A DNA stretch of 64,000 nucleotides from Aeromonas caviae (lineage in GTDB: Bacteria; Pseudomonadota; Gammaproteobacteria; Enterobacterales; Aeromonadaceae): contig NZ_CDBK01000044.1 in NCBI RefSeq assembly GCF_000819785.1, positions 145,668 to 209,667 of the forward strand, written 5' to 3'. Both the position numbers and the translations under genes were made by a program. Numbering within the stretch: position 1 is the stretch's first letter; each line of letters begins with the position of its first letter. Shown here piece by piece: positions 24,749 through 33,682 of the stretch. The notes beneath the pieces are model-generated. The model saw only the letters and a program-made list of their open reading frames with translations, was not told the DNA's origin and did no database searches.

Positions 24749-26080
24749 CTATCCCAGCAGGGAGAGCACGTTGGCGATCTTGTTGTCGAGTTCGGCCCAC
24801 TCGGCGGCGGGCTCCGATCCCGCCACTATGCCGGCACCGGCGAACAGGCTGATGCGTTGGCCCCTGATCCGGGCGCTGCGAATGGCGACGGAGAACTCCG
24901 AGGTCTCCCGGCTCAGCATGCCGCAGGCACCGGCATACCAGCCGCGATCATGGGGCTCGCATTCACGGATGAAGGCGAGCGCTGCCTCGCGGGGGGCGCC
25001 CCCCACGGCGGGAGTGGGGTGCAGGGCAGCCAGCAGTTGCCAGTCGCAGACGCCGGGTTTGAGCTCTGCCTCGATGTCGCACTTGAGGTGTTGCAGCAGC
25101 CGCAATTTCAGAATGCGCGGCTCGGTCAGGGTGGCATCGGTCGTGAGGGGGGCCAGGCGGCTGAGAATGTCGGCGTGAACCAGCCGGTTCTCCAGCCGGT
25201 TCTTGCTGTCGGCCAGCAGCTCGGCGGCCAGGGCCGCGTCGGTCGCCTCATCCCCGGAACGGCGAATGGTGCCTGCCAGCGCCTCGGTAAAGAGGTGGCC
25301 CTTCTCCCGGCGGTAGAGGCGCTCGGGGGAGCAGGAGATGAAGCTCTGCTCGGGGGAGAATTGGAAGCCGAAGTGGAAGCATTCCTGGGCGTGGCGGGCC
25401 CACTGTGTCAGCAGGGACCAAGGGCAGAGGGGCGCATCGTGCGCCTCGCTCTGGAGCAGACTCTCCCGCGACAGCACCACCTTGGGGGTGCGGGCCTGGA
25501 AGTCGGGGGCCGTGACCTGCTCCACCAGGGTCTGCCACTGGGCAGGGCCCGGCAGGTCCTGGCGCTGCCATGGCCGCTTTTGCAGGGCGGGCAGGGGGGC
25601 CTCGGGTTGCAGGGCATCGAGCGCCGCCTCGGCGGCGCAGAGTTCGGCTTCGAATGCGTGACCCTCTTCCCGGGCGGGCAGCCAGAGATTGAGGCAGAGG
25701 CTGGTGCACTCCCCCCGGCGTACCAGTTCGATACGGGGCAGCACGAAGCGGCAGGGGCCAAAACCCTGCCAGCCGGGCAGATCCGGGTCGAACGCCAGGC
25801 CACCGTAGTAGCGAGGGCTGTCTTCACTGGCCGTGCCGGCAAGGTCGCAGACCCGCTGGATATCCTCCGGCCGCGTCAGCTCGTGGATGGCGCCAAGCGC
25901 CACGTACTCCGGGCTCTGTTGCCCTCTGGCGTGCCAATAGATGCGGGGGTAGAGCGTCTGGGCCGCCAACCAGCCGGGAAAGACGTCGACGTGAGCGGCC
26001 ACGCGCAGTCGCACGAAACCGCTGACAGTGCTGTGACGCAGGGCGTCCAGTTGTTGCTTGAGGTGGGTCTGAGCCAACAT
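24749..26080 (-). CDS. menF: Isochorismate synthase (menaquinone)
   Basis: A 443-residue chorismate-utilising enzyme. The N-terminal half is variable; the catalytic half has PKVVLSRESLL, FHFGFQFSPEQSFISCSPERLYRREKG, EALAGTIRRSGDE, a DSKNRLENRLVHADI helix, and HPTPAVGGAPREAAL, the chorismate-binding motif, followed by RGWYAGACGMLS and SVAIRSARIRG. It converts chorismate to isochorismate with Mg. First gene of the operon, divergent from menA with 210 bp between starts. Confidence 0.95.
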   Translation of the reverse strand: MLAQTHLKQQLDALRHSTVSGFVRLRVAAHVDVFPGWLAAQTLYPRIYWHARGQQSPEYVALGAIHELTRPEDIQRVCDLAGTASEDSPRYYGGLAFDPDLPGWQGFGPCRFVLPRIELVRRGECTSLCLNLWLPAREEGHAFEAELCAAEAALDALQPEAPLPALQKRPWQRQDLPGPAQWQTLVEQVTAPDFQARTPKVVLSRESLLQSEAHDAPLCPWSLLTQWARHAQECFHFGFQFSPEQSFISCSPERLYRREKGHLFTEALAGTIRRSGDEATDAALAAELLADSKNRLENRLVHADILSRLAPLTTDATLTEPRILKLRLLQHLKCDIEAELKPGVCDWQLLAALHPTPAVGGAPREAALAFIRECEPHDRGWYAGACGMLSRETSEFSVAIRSARIRGQRISLFAGAGIVAGSEPAAEWAELDNKIANVLSLLG

Positions 26081-26290
26081 GGATGTCTAGTCTGAGCCGG
26101 ATAATCGCGATCGCTCCGGGGGAGGATGGCGCAGGTTGATGCCAAAGGGCGACGATTTCCTATATATTATCTGCCCATTCGTCCATGTAAATTGCCCGGG
26201 GGAGCCGACGCCCCCGCGCAGCCAAGTATACCTAAATCCGGTTCGATAACCCTTAACACGATCAATATCTGATTGTTTGGCCATCACAAT

Positions 26291-27196
26291 ATGACAAATA
26301 CCTTCTCTGTTTGGTTGCTGGCGGCGCGTTTGCGAACACTGCCCCTGGCGTGCTCCTCCATCTTGCTGGGCTCGGGGCTGGCAGCCAGCCGGGGAGCGTT
26401 CGACGGCACCATCATGGGGCTCTCCCTGCTGACCGCCATCCTGCTGCAAATTCTCTCCAATCTGGCCAACGACTATGGCGATGCGGTCTCCGGTGCCGAC
26501 AACGGGGAGCGGATCGGTCCCCAGCGCGCCGTGGTTTCCGGCCTCATCACCCGGCACCAGATGTGTGTGGCCATGGGGCTGACCGCCCTGGCGGCCGTGG
26601 TGAGCGGCCTCTCCCTGCTGGTCTGCGCCTTCGGGGAGGCGTGGCAGCAGATCCTGACGTTCATCCTGCTGGGGGGGGCGGCCATCGTCGCGGCCATCAC
26701 CTACACGGTGGGCAAGAGCCCCTACGGCTATCGCGGCTTCGGGGACATCTCGGTATTCCTGTTCTTCGGCCTGCTGGGGGTGCTCGGTTCCTACTACCTC
26801 TTCACCCATCGCCTGGAGTGGGACCTGTTGCTACCTGCCACCGCCTGCGGCCTGCTGGCGACTGCCGTGCTCAACATCAACAACGTGCGGGACATCGAGA
26901 CCGATGCCGCCAGCGGCAAGATCACCCTGGCGGTACGCCTTGGCCGCAACCGGGCCATCGCCTATCACTGGGTCTTGCTGGGGGCTGCGCTGCTGGCGAC
27001 CATCGCCTTCCTGCTGACCCAGCCTGCGAGTCTCTGGCCCTGGATCTTCCTGCCCGCCATGAAGCCCCTCACCGATGCCGCCCGCACCCTGCGAGAGAGT
27101 TTCGATGGCGAGGTGCTGACCGGCGCCCTCAAGAAGACCGCCATCAGCGCATTTCTGTTCAGCCTGCTGCTCTCCGCCGGGCTGGCGCTCACCTGA
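26291..27196 (+). CDS. menA: 1,4-Dihydroxy-2-naphthoate octaprenyltransferase
   Basis: A 301-residue polytopic prenyltransferase of the UbiA superfamily. The first aspartate motif is in QILSNLANDYGDAVSGADNGERIGP and the second in INNVRDIETDAASGKITLAVRLG; eight to nine membrane helices surround them. It attaches the polyprenyl chain to DHNA to give demethylmenaquinone at the inner membrane. ATG at 26291 matches the family start but has no clear ribosome site; a TTG at 26273 is in frame. Divergent from the men operon; followed by a strong terminator. With the operon, all enzymes from chorismate to demethylmenaquinone are present here except the thioesterase MenI and the methylase UbiE. Confidence 0.95.
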   Translation: MTNTFSVWLLAARLRTLPLACSSILLGSGLAASRGAFDGTIMGLSLLTAILLQILSNLANDYGDAVSGADNGERIGPQRAVVSGLITRHQMCVAMGLTALAAVVSGLSLLVCAFGEAWQQILTFILLGGAAIVAAITYTVGKSPYGYRGFGDISVFLFFGLLGVLGSYYLFTHRLEWDLLLPATACGLLATAVLNINNVRDIETDAASGKITLAVRLGRNRAIAYHWVLLGAALLATIAFLLTQPASLWPWIFLPAMKPLTDAARTLRESFDGEVLTGALKKTAISAFLFSLLLSAGLALT

Positions 27197-27216
27197 GGCC
27201 GACGCGTTTGGCAATG

Positions 27217-27245
27217 AAAAGGGCTCCCGAACGGGAGCCCTTTTT
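27217..27245. terminator. Terminator of menA
   Basis: AAAAGGGCTCCCG/CGGGAGCCCTTTTT forms a near-perfect inverted repeat with an effective CGAACG loop and T5 at the end, 20 bp after menA. The symmetric A and T tracts would let it work in both directions. Confidence 0.9.
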
Positions 27246-27399
27246 GTTGATGTGTCGACGCGTTGTTGTTTCATCAGACCGATGTGATGATCGCCAGGGG
27301 AGGAGCATGCCGCCAGGCGAAGGATGATGCCAGATGATGCAGACGACGAGGGCCCCCGACAGGGAGCCCTCGTGTGCATGAGGCGGGCTTGCCCCTGGG

Positions 27400-28794
27400 T
27401 CAGCTTGCCTGGGCCACGGCCGTGCGGCGAGAGAAGAAGAGACTGTCCAGCAGCCAGATGGCAACCATGGAGGCCCCCACCAGCGGGAAGCAGATCCCGA
27501 GCACGACCAGCACCGCGATGGCACCGCCCATGGGAGGCAACTTGGCGGGCAGGGGCGGGGCGGCGAGGCGACCACTGGGACGGCGGCTCCACCAGATCCA
27601 GAGCCCGCTCACCGAGCTTGCCAGAATCATCAGGCAGATGAGCAGCATGACGAGCTGGTGCGGCCAGCCGTAGAGCTTGCCCATGTGCAGCATGACGCCG
27701 GTTTCCACCGTCTTGGCGACCGGGCCGTAATCCTGCCAACGCACGTCGACCAGCACCTTGCCGCTGTATTGGTCGATGTGCAGGGTGGCGTCGTTGCGGG
27801 GATCATCGGCAAAGATGGCGATGGTATAGACGCCGGTTTCACCGACCGGGGGGGTGATGCTGTAACCCGGGCTGACCCCACGCTCGTTGGCGATGTCGAC
27901 CACCTGTTGCAGCGGAATGCGATGGCTGGCCATGACCATGCCCTCATGTCCGCCGCCATGGGTCATGGCGCTGTGATCATGGCTCTCTGCCGTGGGTTGG
28001 GAGCTCGGCATGGGCAGGGTCTCGGCCCCCCAGGAGACGGTCTGTTCGTGAGCCTGGTTGAGGCTGCGGGTGAGGGGGGCCGACTTGGGCACCTCGTTCC
28101 ACATGGCCGCAGGGAAGCGGTTCCAGACATCGGCGAACTGGCCGCCCCAGAAACCGGTCCAGGTCATGCCCGTCAGCAGCAGCAGCAGCAGGAAACCCGC
28201 GCCCCAGAAGCCGACCACGGCGTGCAGATCACGCCACCAGAGACGGCCGCGCTGGTGCATTCTCGGCCAGAGGATGCCCCCCACACCCGGCCCCTTGCGG
28301 GGCCACCAGAGATAGAGTCCGCTGACGAGGAGCACGATTCCCCAGCCTGCGGCCAGCTCGATCAGGCGATCACCCGTGGTGCCAAGCATCAGCTCCGCAT
28401 GGAGAGCACGCGCCACCGCTTGCAGGTTCCACTTGTTGTCCATGGTGCCGAGCAGGGCGCCGTTCGCGGGATCCATGAAGAGGGTCAGCTCCTGCCCTTC
28501 ACGCATCACGACTATCTGGGCGCTCGCGTCTGCTGCCACCGGGGGCAGGTATTTGCGCAGGCTGGCGTCCGGCATGGCGATGGTTGCCTTGGCCAGCAGC
28601 TGGTCGGCACTCAGGGTCTGGGTGGCGGGCGTCACCTTCATCAGCTGGGGGTAGAGCAGGTTGTCCAGCTGCGGCTTGAACAGGTAGACGATGCCGGTGA
28701 GGGAGAGCAGGATCAGGAAGGGGGCGACGAAGAGACCGGCATAAAAATGCCAGCGCCAGATCCGTTGGTAATAACTTGCGTCTTGTTGCTTCAT
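27400..28794 (-). CDS. PepSY-associated membrane protein (PiuB-like)
   Basis: A 464-residue membrane protein of the PepSY_TM family: helix 1 (FYAGLFVAPFLILLSLTGIVYLF), a PepSY-like periplasmic part, a pair of central helices (GWGIVLLVSGLYLWWPRK; LHAVVGFWGAGFLLLLLLTGMTW), a second PepSY region and C-terminal helices. Relatives are linked to siderophore or ferric reduction and heme/copper uptake. Conserved histidines in ARALHAELM, DLHAVVGF and LHMGKLYG could bind heme. Unusual is a His/Met-rich insertion at about residues 270-300 (ESHDHSAMTHGGGHEG followed by MVMASHR), a plausible metal-binding loop. ATG at 28794 is preferred. Confidence 0.88.
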   Translation of the reverse strand: MKQQDASYYQRIWRWHFYAGLFVAPFLILLSLTGIVYLFKPQLDNLLYPQLMKVTPATQTLSADQLLAKATIAMPDASLRKYLPPVAADASAQIVVMREGQELTLFMDPANGALLGTMDNKWNLQAVARALHAELMLGTTGDRLIELAAGWGIVLLVSGLYLWWPRKGPGVGGILWPRMHQRGRLWWRDLHAVVGFWGAGFLLLLLLTGMTWTGFWGGQFADVWNRFPAAMWNEVPKSAPLTRSLNQAHEQTVSWGAETLPMPSSQPTAESHDHSAMTHGGGHEGMVMASHRIPLQQVVDIANERGVSPGYSITPPVGETGVYTIAIFADDPRNDATLHIDQYSGKVLVDVRWQDYGPVAKTVETGVMLHMGKLYGWPHQLVMLLICLMILASSVSGLWIWWSRRPSGRLAAPPLPAKLPPMGGAIAVLVVLGICFPLVGASMVAIWLLDSLFFSRRTAVAQAS

Positions 28795-29055
28795 CGTTGT
28801 TCCCTGGGTGAACGCCAAAAGGTTTCAGTAGGTGGAATGTTTTGAGTGGCGCGGATAATAGCAGCAACGTTTTGTTAACTGCAACAGAACATGTCGAAGA
28901 AATGTACATTCCGCCACCGGGGTAAAAACGGGGGTTGAATGGCGCTTTCCGTTCACAATGCGGGGAGCTTCATGGACTTTTCGGGGATAAATTCTTACTT
29001 TGTGGCAACACAGGGCATATCAGCCGCAGCGAAGGACTCAAGGCAGGAGGTGAAC

Positions 29056-29472
29056 GTGCAAGCACACGGCCATTTTGAGATGCAGCGACAAGGGCAACTG
29101 CTGATCTGTCGGCCGAGCGGCCCTTTCAACCTGGCAGGCGCCATGGCCTATGAGGGCAAGTTCAGCCAGCAGATAAGCCGTTTGCAGGGAGCCCCCTGGG
29201 GCATCGTCGAGGTCGCGACCGAGTTCGAGGCCGCCGGCCCCGAGGTGCTGGCCCGTTTTCGTCGCCAGTTCAACTGGTGCGCCACTCATGGCTGCGCCTT
29301 TCTGGCGGTGGTCATGATCGGGGATTTCAAACGTTATCTGGCGGATCACGTCTTCAGCGAGCTTCCCTTTCAGGAGGTGCGCTATTTCGAGGAGGAAGCA
29401 CAGGCCATCCACTGGCTGACACAGCGCCTCGAGGGGCTGCAAGGCAAGGAGATCCACGTCAGCACGGGTTGA
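29056..29472 (+). CDS. Hypothetical protein, STAS/SpoIIAA-like fold suspected
   Basis: 138 residues from the GTG at 29056, which follows an ideal AGGAGG with a five-base gap; the in-frame ATG at 28939 has no such site, and its extra residues look non-coding. The protein has alternating strands and helices without membrane segments: QLLICRPSGPFNLAGAMAYEGKFSQQI then PWGIVEVATEFE and GCAFLAVVMIGDFKR, a layout like STAS or SpoIIAA-like domains, though no phosphorylatable motif is clear. It ends 9 bp from the convergent YkgJ-type gene. Function unknown. Confidence 0.7.
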   Translation: MQAHGHFEMQRQGQLLICRPSGPFNLAGAMAYEGKFSQQISRLQGAPWGIVEVATEFEAAGPEVLARFRRQFNWCATHGCAFLAVVMIGDFKRYLADHVFSELPFQEVRYFEEEAQAIHWLTQRLEGLQGKEIHVSTG

Positions 29473-29481
29473 ACTTCCCGT

Positions 29482-29772
29482 TCATTCCAGCCTGATGAAC
29501 CACTTGTCCCGCTCGTCGAGGCAGTCGGGCTCCCCCATCTCGAATTCACGGCAGATAAGTGGCCGCACCTCGTAGATGCGACACATCATGGTGTTGCGGT
29601 CGAGGGCGGCGCACCAGCCATCTTCCAGTCTGTGCATCACGGGCACTTCTCCTTCCCGTTCCTCGATATAGCGGTCCGGCACGCCGGTGTCGGTGAAGAG
29701 CATCACCTCGAGGCGGCAGCAGCAGGCTTCGCAGTTCTGGCAGCTCACATCGCTCTGGATTGCTTGGGTCAT
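29482..29772 (-). CDS. YkgJ-type cysteine cluster protein
   Basis: A 96-residue protein with the CxxCxxCC pattern at the N-terminus (SCQNCEACCCRLEVML, residues 10-25) and further cysteines in DGWCAALD, MMCRIYEVRPLICREF and PDCLDE. This is the YkgJ/DUF family 'putative zinc- or iron-chelating' domain. The RPLICREF segment is the family's most conserved part. The biochemical role is not known; some relatives bind iron-sulfur clusters or assist oxidase enzymes. Likely single gene downstream of dbpA but separated from it by a hairpin. Confidence 0.88.
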   Translation of the reverse strand: MTQAIQSDVSCQNCEACCCRLEVMLFTDTGVPDRYIEEREGEVPVMHRLEDGWCAALDRNTMMCRIYEVRPLICREFEMGEPDCLDERDKWFIRLE

Positions 29773-29807
29773 GTCACCTGTCTTGCCGCATGGCGGCGAA
29801 TGATATG

Positions 29808-29833
29808 AAACAGGCGCCTGTCAGGCGCCTGTG
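29808..29833 (-). terminator. Weak terminator after dbpA
   Basis: ACAGGCGCCT/AGGCGCCTGT is a perfect ten-base stem, 25 bp after the dbpA stop, but only TTTC follows it on the minus strand, so readthrough into the YkgJ-type gene is possible. Confidence 0.55.
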
Positions 29834-29857
29834 GTCTGGCCGGGCGTGTGAAATACC

Positions 29858-31237
29858 TTAGCCCAGTTTGCGGGCACGGTAGCTGCGCCCCTTGATCTTG
29901 CCTTCCTGCAACCGCTTGAGGGCGGCGCTCGCCACCTGGCGCTTCACCGCCACGTAGGAGTACTGCTCGGAAATCTGGATCTTGCCTACATCGGCACCGG
30001 CAATGCCGCCTTCGCCAGTCAGGGCGCCGAGGATGTCACCGGCACGCACCTTGCTCTTGCGGCCCGCATCGATGGAGAGGGTCACCATCTGCGGCGCGAT
30101 CGGCTTGATGTCGCGGCCGATCCCGGCCAGGTCGCCCTGGGGAATGGGGGCCTGCTGGTACTCCTCGATGAAGTTGACGCGCTGGGCCTCGTTCGGCTGG
30201 TAGAGGCTCAGGGCCAGGCCCTGCTGGCCGGCACGGCCGGTACGGCCGATGCGGTGCACGTGCACCTCGGGGTCGTAGGTCAGCTCGTAGTTGATGACGG
30301 CCCCCAGCTCCTTGATGTCGAGGCCGCGGGCCGCCACGTCGGTGGCGACCAGTATGGTGGCGCTGCCGTTGGCGAAGCGCACCAGCACCTGATCCCGCTC
30401 ACGCTGTTCCAGGTCACCGTTCAGCGCCAGCGCCGAGAAGCCCTTGGCGGCCAGGTGATCGGCCACGTCGTTGCAGGCGCGCTTGGTGTTGCAGAACACC
30501 ACGCAGGAGCCCGGTTGGTAGTGGCTGAGCAGCCAGGTGAGGGCATCGAGGCGCTGGCCGGCCGGCACTTCATACAACTTCTGTTCGATGGCGCTCTCTT
30601 CGTGCAGGGACTCCACGCTCACCTCCACCGGGTTGCGTTGCACGCCGCGGCTCATCTGGGCGATCCCTTCCGGATAGGTGGCGGAGAACAGCAGGGTCTG
30701 GCGATCCCGCGGGGCGTGGCTGATGACGCGGTTGATGTCTTCACCAAAGCCCATGTCCAGCATGCGATCCGCTTCGTCCAGCACCAGCGTCTTGAGGTCG
30801 TCGAGCTCAAGGGTGCCCTGCTCCAGGTGCTTGAGGATCCGGCCCGGGGTGCCGACGGCGATGTGGGCGCCAAAGCCCAGGGTGGCGGATTGCGGTGCGG
30901 TCGGGGTGCCGCCGCACAGGGTCACCAGCTTGACGTTGGGCAGGGTGCGGGCGAGACGGCGGATCTCGGTGGCCACCTGATCCGCCAGCTCGCGGGTCGG
31001 ACAGAGCACCAGCGCCTGCACGGCCAGCCGGTTGACGTCCAGCTTGGCCAGCAGACCCAGGCCGAAGGCCGCGGTCTTGCCGCTGCCGGTTTTCGCCTTG
31101 GCGATCAAATCTTTGCCGTCGAGCACCAGGGGCAGGCTCTGGGCCTGGATCGGGGTCATCTGCAGATAGCCCAGGCTGGCGAGGTTGTCCTGCAGGGCGG
31201 AGGAGAGGTTCAGGCTGCTAAATTCGCTGTTGTTCAC
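29858..31237 (-). CDS. dbpA: ATP-dependent RNA helicase DbpA (DEAD-box)
   Basis: A 459-residue DEAD-box helicase. Motif Q (YLQMTPIQAQSLP), Walker A AKTGSGKTAAFGLGLL, VLDEADRMLDMGF, SATYP, and the RGLDI, HRIGRTGRAGQQG set in domain 2 are all visible. The C-terminal 75 residues (LSIDAGRKSKVRAGDILGALTGEGGIAGADVGKIQISEQYSYVAV split by its Gly-rich turn) form the DbpA RNA-binding domain, which binds hairpin 92 of 23S rRNA during 50S assembly. Length and ending (KIKGRSYRARKLG) match E. coli DbpA. Confidence 0.96.
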   Translation of the reverse strand: MNNSEFSSLNLSSALQDNLASLGYLQMTPIQAQSLPLVLDGKDLIAKAKTGSGKTAAFGLGLLAKLDVNRLAVQALVLCPTRELADQVATEIRRLARTLPNVKLVTLCGGTPTAPQSATLGFGAHIAVGTPGRILKHLEQGTLELDDLKTLVLDEADRMLDMGFGEDINRVISHAPRDRQTLLFSATYPEGIAQMSRGVQRNPVEVSVESLHEESAIEQKLYEVPAGQRLDALTWLLSHYQPGSCVVFCNTKRACNDVADHLAAKGFSALALNGDLEQRERDQVLVRFANGSATILVATDVAARGLDIKELGAVINYELTYDPEVHVHRIGRTGRAGQQGLALSLYQPNEAQRVNFIEEYQQAPIPQGDLAGIGRDIKPIAPQMVTLSIDAGRKSKVRAGDILGALTGEGGIAGADVGKIQISEQYSYVAVKRQVASAALKRLQEGKIKGRSYRARKLG

Positions 31238-31449
31238 AAAAGGACTCTATGTCGGAAAACCAGAAATGGGGGTGCGCGGTGCGCAAGGGGGCGCATCATA
31301 CCAGAATGTGCCGCCGGATGCGGTGAATATTTGAACGGTTGGTGTCATGGGTTGCCGATGGAGGCTTCTGTCTGCGTTGGCGGGCTTGCGGTATGTAAAA
31401 AGAGCACAATGGAACAGGGTGGTCATGGCCAGATCATGATGAATGGCGA

Positions 31450-31461
31450 GAAAACGTTTTT
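31450..31461. promoter_or_regulatory. LacI-type operator candidate, upstream copy
   Basis: GAAAACGTTTTT carries the central-CG palindrome AAAACGTTTT, the form recognised by LacI-family regulators such as PurR (core AAACGTTT). A second copy at 31641-31650 overlaps the promoter, 190 bp downstream, a spacing compatible with looping. Confidence 0.4.
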
Positions 31462-31625
31462 AATTAAACATGTCCTGGTGATGATGAGTCATCGGAGGAT
31501 GCCATATGGGATATAGCCGTTATGAAATATATATACGAATGAGGAATAAAATTAATGAAAGAGCATAACTTATTGTTTTTAATTTATTTTTAAGCTTTAT
31601 CAGTGACGATTAATAATCATGTGTC

Positions 31626-31654
31626 TTGGCAATTAATTTAAAAACGTTTGTATT
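31626..31654 (+). promoter_or_regulatory. nupC promoter with embedded operator
   Basis: TTGGCA (31626-31631), a 17-base gap, and TGTATT (31649-31654) form a plausible sigma70 promoter. The palindrome AAAACGTTTG (31641-31650) fills the end of the spacer and overlaps the -10 element, where bound repressor would block polymerase. The predicted leader to the ATG is about 105 nt. Confidence 0.5.
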
Positions 31655-31764
31655 ATTCCGCATGCATATTTTTACCGCGGATTGTGATGATTCTCTGATT
31701 TTTAAATATGCAGTTCTTTATGATGGCGCCGGTCAAAAATAACAATTCAATGGGTGCTACTGGT

Positions 31765-32970
31765 ATGGAATACGTTCATTTCGTGCTCGGACTCGTGATG
31801 GTCCTGGCATTGGCGTTGCTGGCAAACCGCCGCAACTGGAAACAGATCAAGCTGCGTTACATCGGCCAGCTGCTGGTGGTCGAGCTGGCGCTCGCTTGGT
31901 TCATGCTCAACTCCGAGGTGGGTCTGGCGGTGGTGGGTGGCTTTGCCGCCGGCTTCACCAAGCTGATGGAGTTTGCCAAGCAGGGGACCGACTTCGTGTT
32001 CGGCGGTCTGGTCAACGAAGGGGCCTTCTCCTTCTTCCTGATGGTGCTGATGCCCATCGTCTTCATCTCCGTGTTGATCGGCATTTTGCAGTACATCCGT
32101 CTGCTGCCCATCGTCATTCGTGGTATCGGCACCGTGCTGGCCAGGATCAACGGCATGGGCAAGCTGGAGTCCTTCAACGCCATCAGCTCCATGATCGTCG
32201 GTCAGTCCGAGAACTTCATCGCCCTCAAGAACATACTGCCGCACCTGAACGAGAAGCAGATGTACACCCTGGCGGCGACAGCCATGTCCACCGTCTCCAT
32301 GTCCATCGTCGGTGCCTACATGCAGCTGATCGAGCCGCGCTACGTGGTGGCCGCGCTGGTACTCAACATGTTCAGCACCTTCGTGGTGCTCTCCCTCATC
32401 AACCCCTACGAGCCCGACAACACCGTGACCGATGCCAAGGCGCTGGCCGAGGGTGACGAGCACCATACCCCGAAGAAGGAGAACTTCTTCGAGATGCTGG
32501 GGGAATACATCATGGCCGGTTTCACCGTGGCGGTGATCGTCGGTGCCATGCTGGTGGGCTTCATCGCCCTGATCGCCCTCATCAACTACCTGTTCGAGGC
32601 GGCGTTCGGCGTCAACTTCCAGCACGTCATGGGCTACATCTTCTATCCCGTTGCCTGGATCCTGGGCATCCCGGGCAGTGAAGCGCTGCAGGCCGGCTCC
32701 ATCATGGCGACCAAGCTGGTGACCAACGAGTTTGTGGCCATGATGGATCTGGGCAAGATTGCCGCCGAGCTCTCCCCGCGCACCGTCGGCATCCTCTCCA
32801 TCTTCATGGTGTCGTTCGCCAACTTCAGCTCCATCGGCATCATTGCCGGTGCGGTGAAGGCGCTCAACGAAGAGAAGGGCAACATGGTCTCCCGCTTCGG
32901 TTTGAAGCTGGTCTATGGCTCCACCCTGGTGAGCCTGCTCTCCGCCGTTATCGCCGGTGTGATGATCTAG
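31765..32970 (+). CDS. nupC: Concentrative nucleoside transporter NupC
   Basis: A 401-residue CNT-family symporter aligning with E. coli NupC (400 aa) from the first helix to the end. The signature segments are [58 protein letters not shown] and [19 protein letters not shown], with about nine membrane helices. It imports pyrimidine and adenine nucleosides with protons across the inner membrane. ATG at 31765 gives the family length; in-frame ATGs at 31708 and 31750 lack ribosome sites and add unconserved residues. Possibly controlled by a LacI-type repressor through the palindrome in its promoter. Confidence 0.94.
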   Translation: MEYVHFVLGLVMVLALALLANRRNWKQIKLRYIGQLLVVELALAWFMLNSEVGLAVVGGFAAGFTKLMEFAKQGTDFVFGGLVNEGAFSFFLMVLMPIVFISVLIGILQYIRLLPIVIRGIGTVLARINGMGKLESFNAISSMIVGQSENFIALKNILPHLNEKQMYTLAATAMSTVSMSIVGAYMQLIEPRYVVAALVLNMFSTFVVLSLINPYEPDNTVTDAKALAEGDEHHTPKKENFFEMLGEYIMAGFTVAVIVGAMLVGFIALIALINYLFEAAFGVNFQHVMGYIFYPVAWILGIPGSEALQAGSIMATKLVTNEFVAMMDLGKIAAELSPRTVGILSIFMVSFANFSSIGIIAGAVKALNEEKGNMVSRFGLKLVYGSTLVSLLSAVIAGVMI

Positions 32971-32995
32971 GTCCTCCCCCCGCGCTGCTCATGAC

Positions 32996-33027
32996 GACCC
33001 CCTGCCTTGGCAGGGGGTCTTTTTTTG
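32996..33027 (+). terminator. Terminator of nupC
   Basis: GACCCCCTGCC/GGCAGGGGGTC, an eleven-base stem, is followed by eight T residues, 25 bp after the stop. Confidence 0.93.
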
Positions 33028-33076
33028 AGCAGATGAGCGGGTGAACTGAGGAGGGGACTGGTCGGCAGCCCGGCCA

Positions 33077-33634
33077 TCAAGCGCGGGGGTCTTCCACCTT
33101 GATGTTGGCGGGAACCCGCTTTTTGCCCAGCACCATGGCGCGGACCAGATCGCTGCGGGTGAGGCGATCGGTCAGGAGTACCACGGCCGCATGGACGCCA
33201 ACGGCGGCCATCAGGGTGTTGGCGATGATGCCGTGCAGCTCCTCCAGCCACTCCTCGCCCCAGAAGGCATCCCAGGTGGTGAGCCAGCCGGTGACGACGG
33301 TCCCGACCAGGGACAGCAGCAGCAACCAGATCATCAGGGAGCCGACCGGATTGTGGCCGAGGTAGTAGGGGTGGCGCCCCTGGGCGAGCTGACGCAGGTA
33401 GTAGCGGACCCGGGCAGGGGTTGGCCACCACTGGCCGAAGCGGGCGTAATAGGGGCCGACCAGCCCCCACAGCAGGCGGATGATGAGCAGGATGCCCACC
33501 GCGTAGCCAGCATATCTGTGGGGTTTGCTGCCCTCTTCCAGCACGAAGAAGTTGAGCAGGCAGAGGGTGACGGTCGCCCAGTGAAACACCCGGATGAGGG
33601 GATCCCAGACTTTCACTTCAGAGGCAGGTGTCAT
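33077..33634 (-). CDS. Cytochrome b561/b-type membrane protein
   Basis: A 185-residue protein with four membrane helices of the Ni/Fe-hydrogenase-type cytochrome b family. Likely heme ligands are His18 (IRVFHWATV), His39 (SKPHRYAGYAVG) and the histidines of ELHGIIANTL and VGVHAAVVLL in the second half. VWDPLIRVFHW at the N-terminus is highly typical. Such proteins move electrons between quinol and periplasmic redox partners. The PepSY gene lies 48 bp upstream on the same strand, an association common for this family, and they are likely one operon. Confidence 0.9.
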   Translation of the reverse strand: MTPASEVKVWDPLIRVFHWATVTLCLLNFFVLEEGSKPHRYAGYAVGILLIIRLLWGLVGPYYARFGQWWPTPARVRYYLRQLAQGRHPYYLGHNPVGSLMIWLLLLSLVGTVVTGWLTTWDAFWGEEWLEELHGIIANTLMAAVGVHAAVVLLTDRLTRSDLVRAMVLGKKRVPANIKVEDPRA

Positions 33635-33682
33635 GGCAAGGCTCCATGGTGGAGGCCGGGGGAAGACCGGCCCTGGGCGGCG

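Larger units (their letters stand above)
31238..31764. other. AT-rich intergenic region dbpA / nupC
   Basis: 527 bp without a clear gene, visibly richer in A and T than the flanks from about 31440 on. It holds two AAAACGTTT palindromes (31451 and 31641), a nupC promoter candidate (31626-31654), and a TGTGA half-site of CRP type (31683-31687). A 12-codon ORF (31555-31593) with GAGGAA upstream is present but unsupported. The AT richness could reflect nucleoid-protein binding. Confidence 0.6.

Noticed and set aside
27347..27373. ACGAGGGC/GCCCTCGT hairpin as the terminator of the PepSY membrane gene
   Set aside because: The stem is imperfect and no T run follows on the minus strand; left as an unassigned hairpin.
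31555..31593. Possible 12-codon leader peptide before nupC
   Set aside because: It has a GAGGAA upstream but no regulatory codon run (no cluster of one amino acid) and no attenuator hairpin follows.
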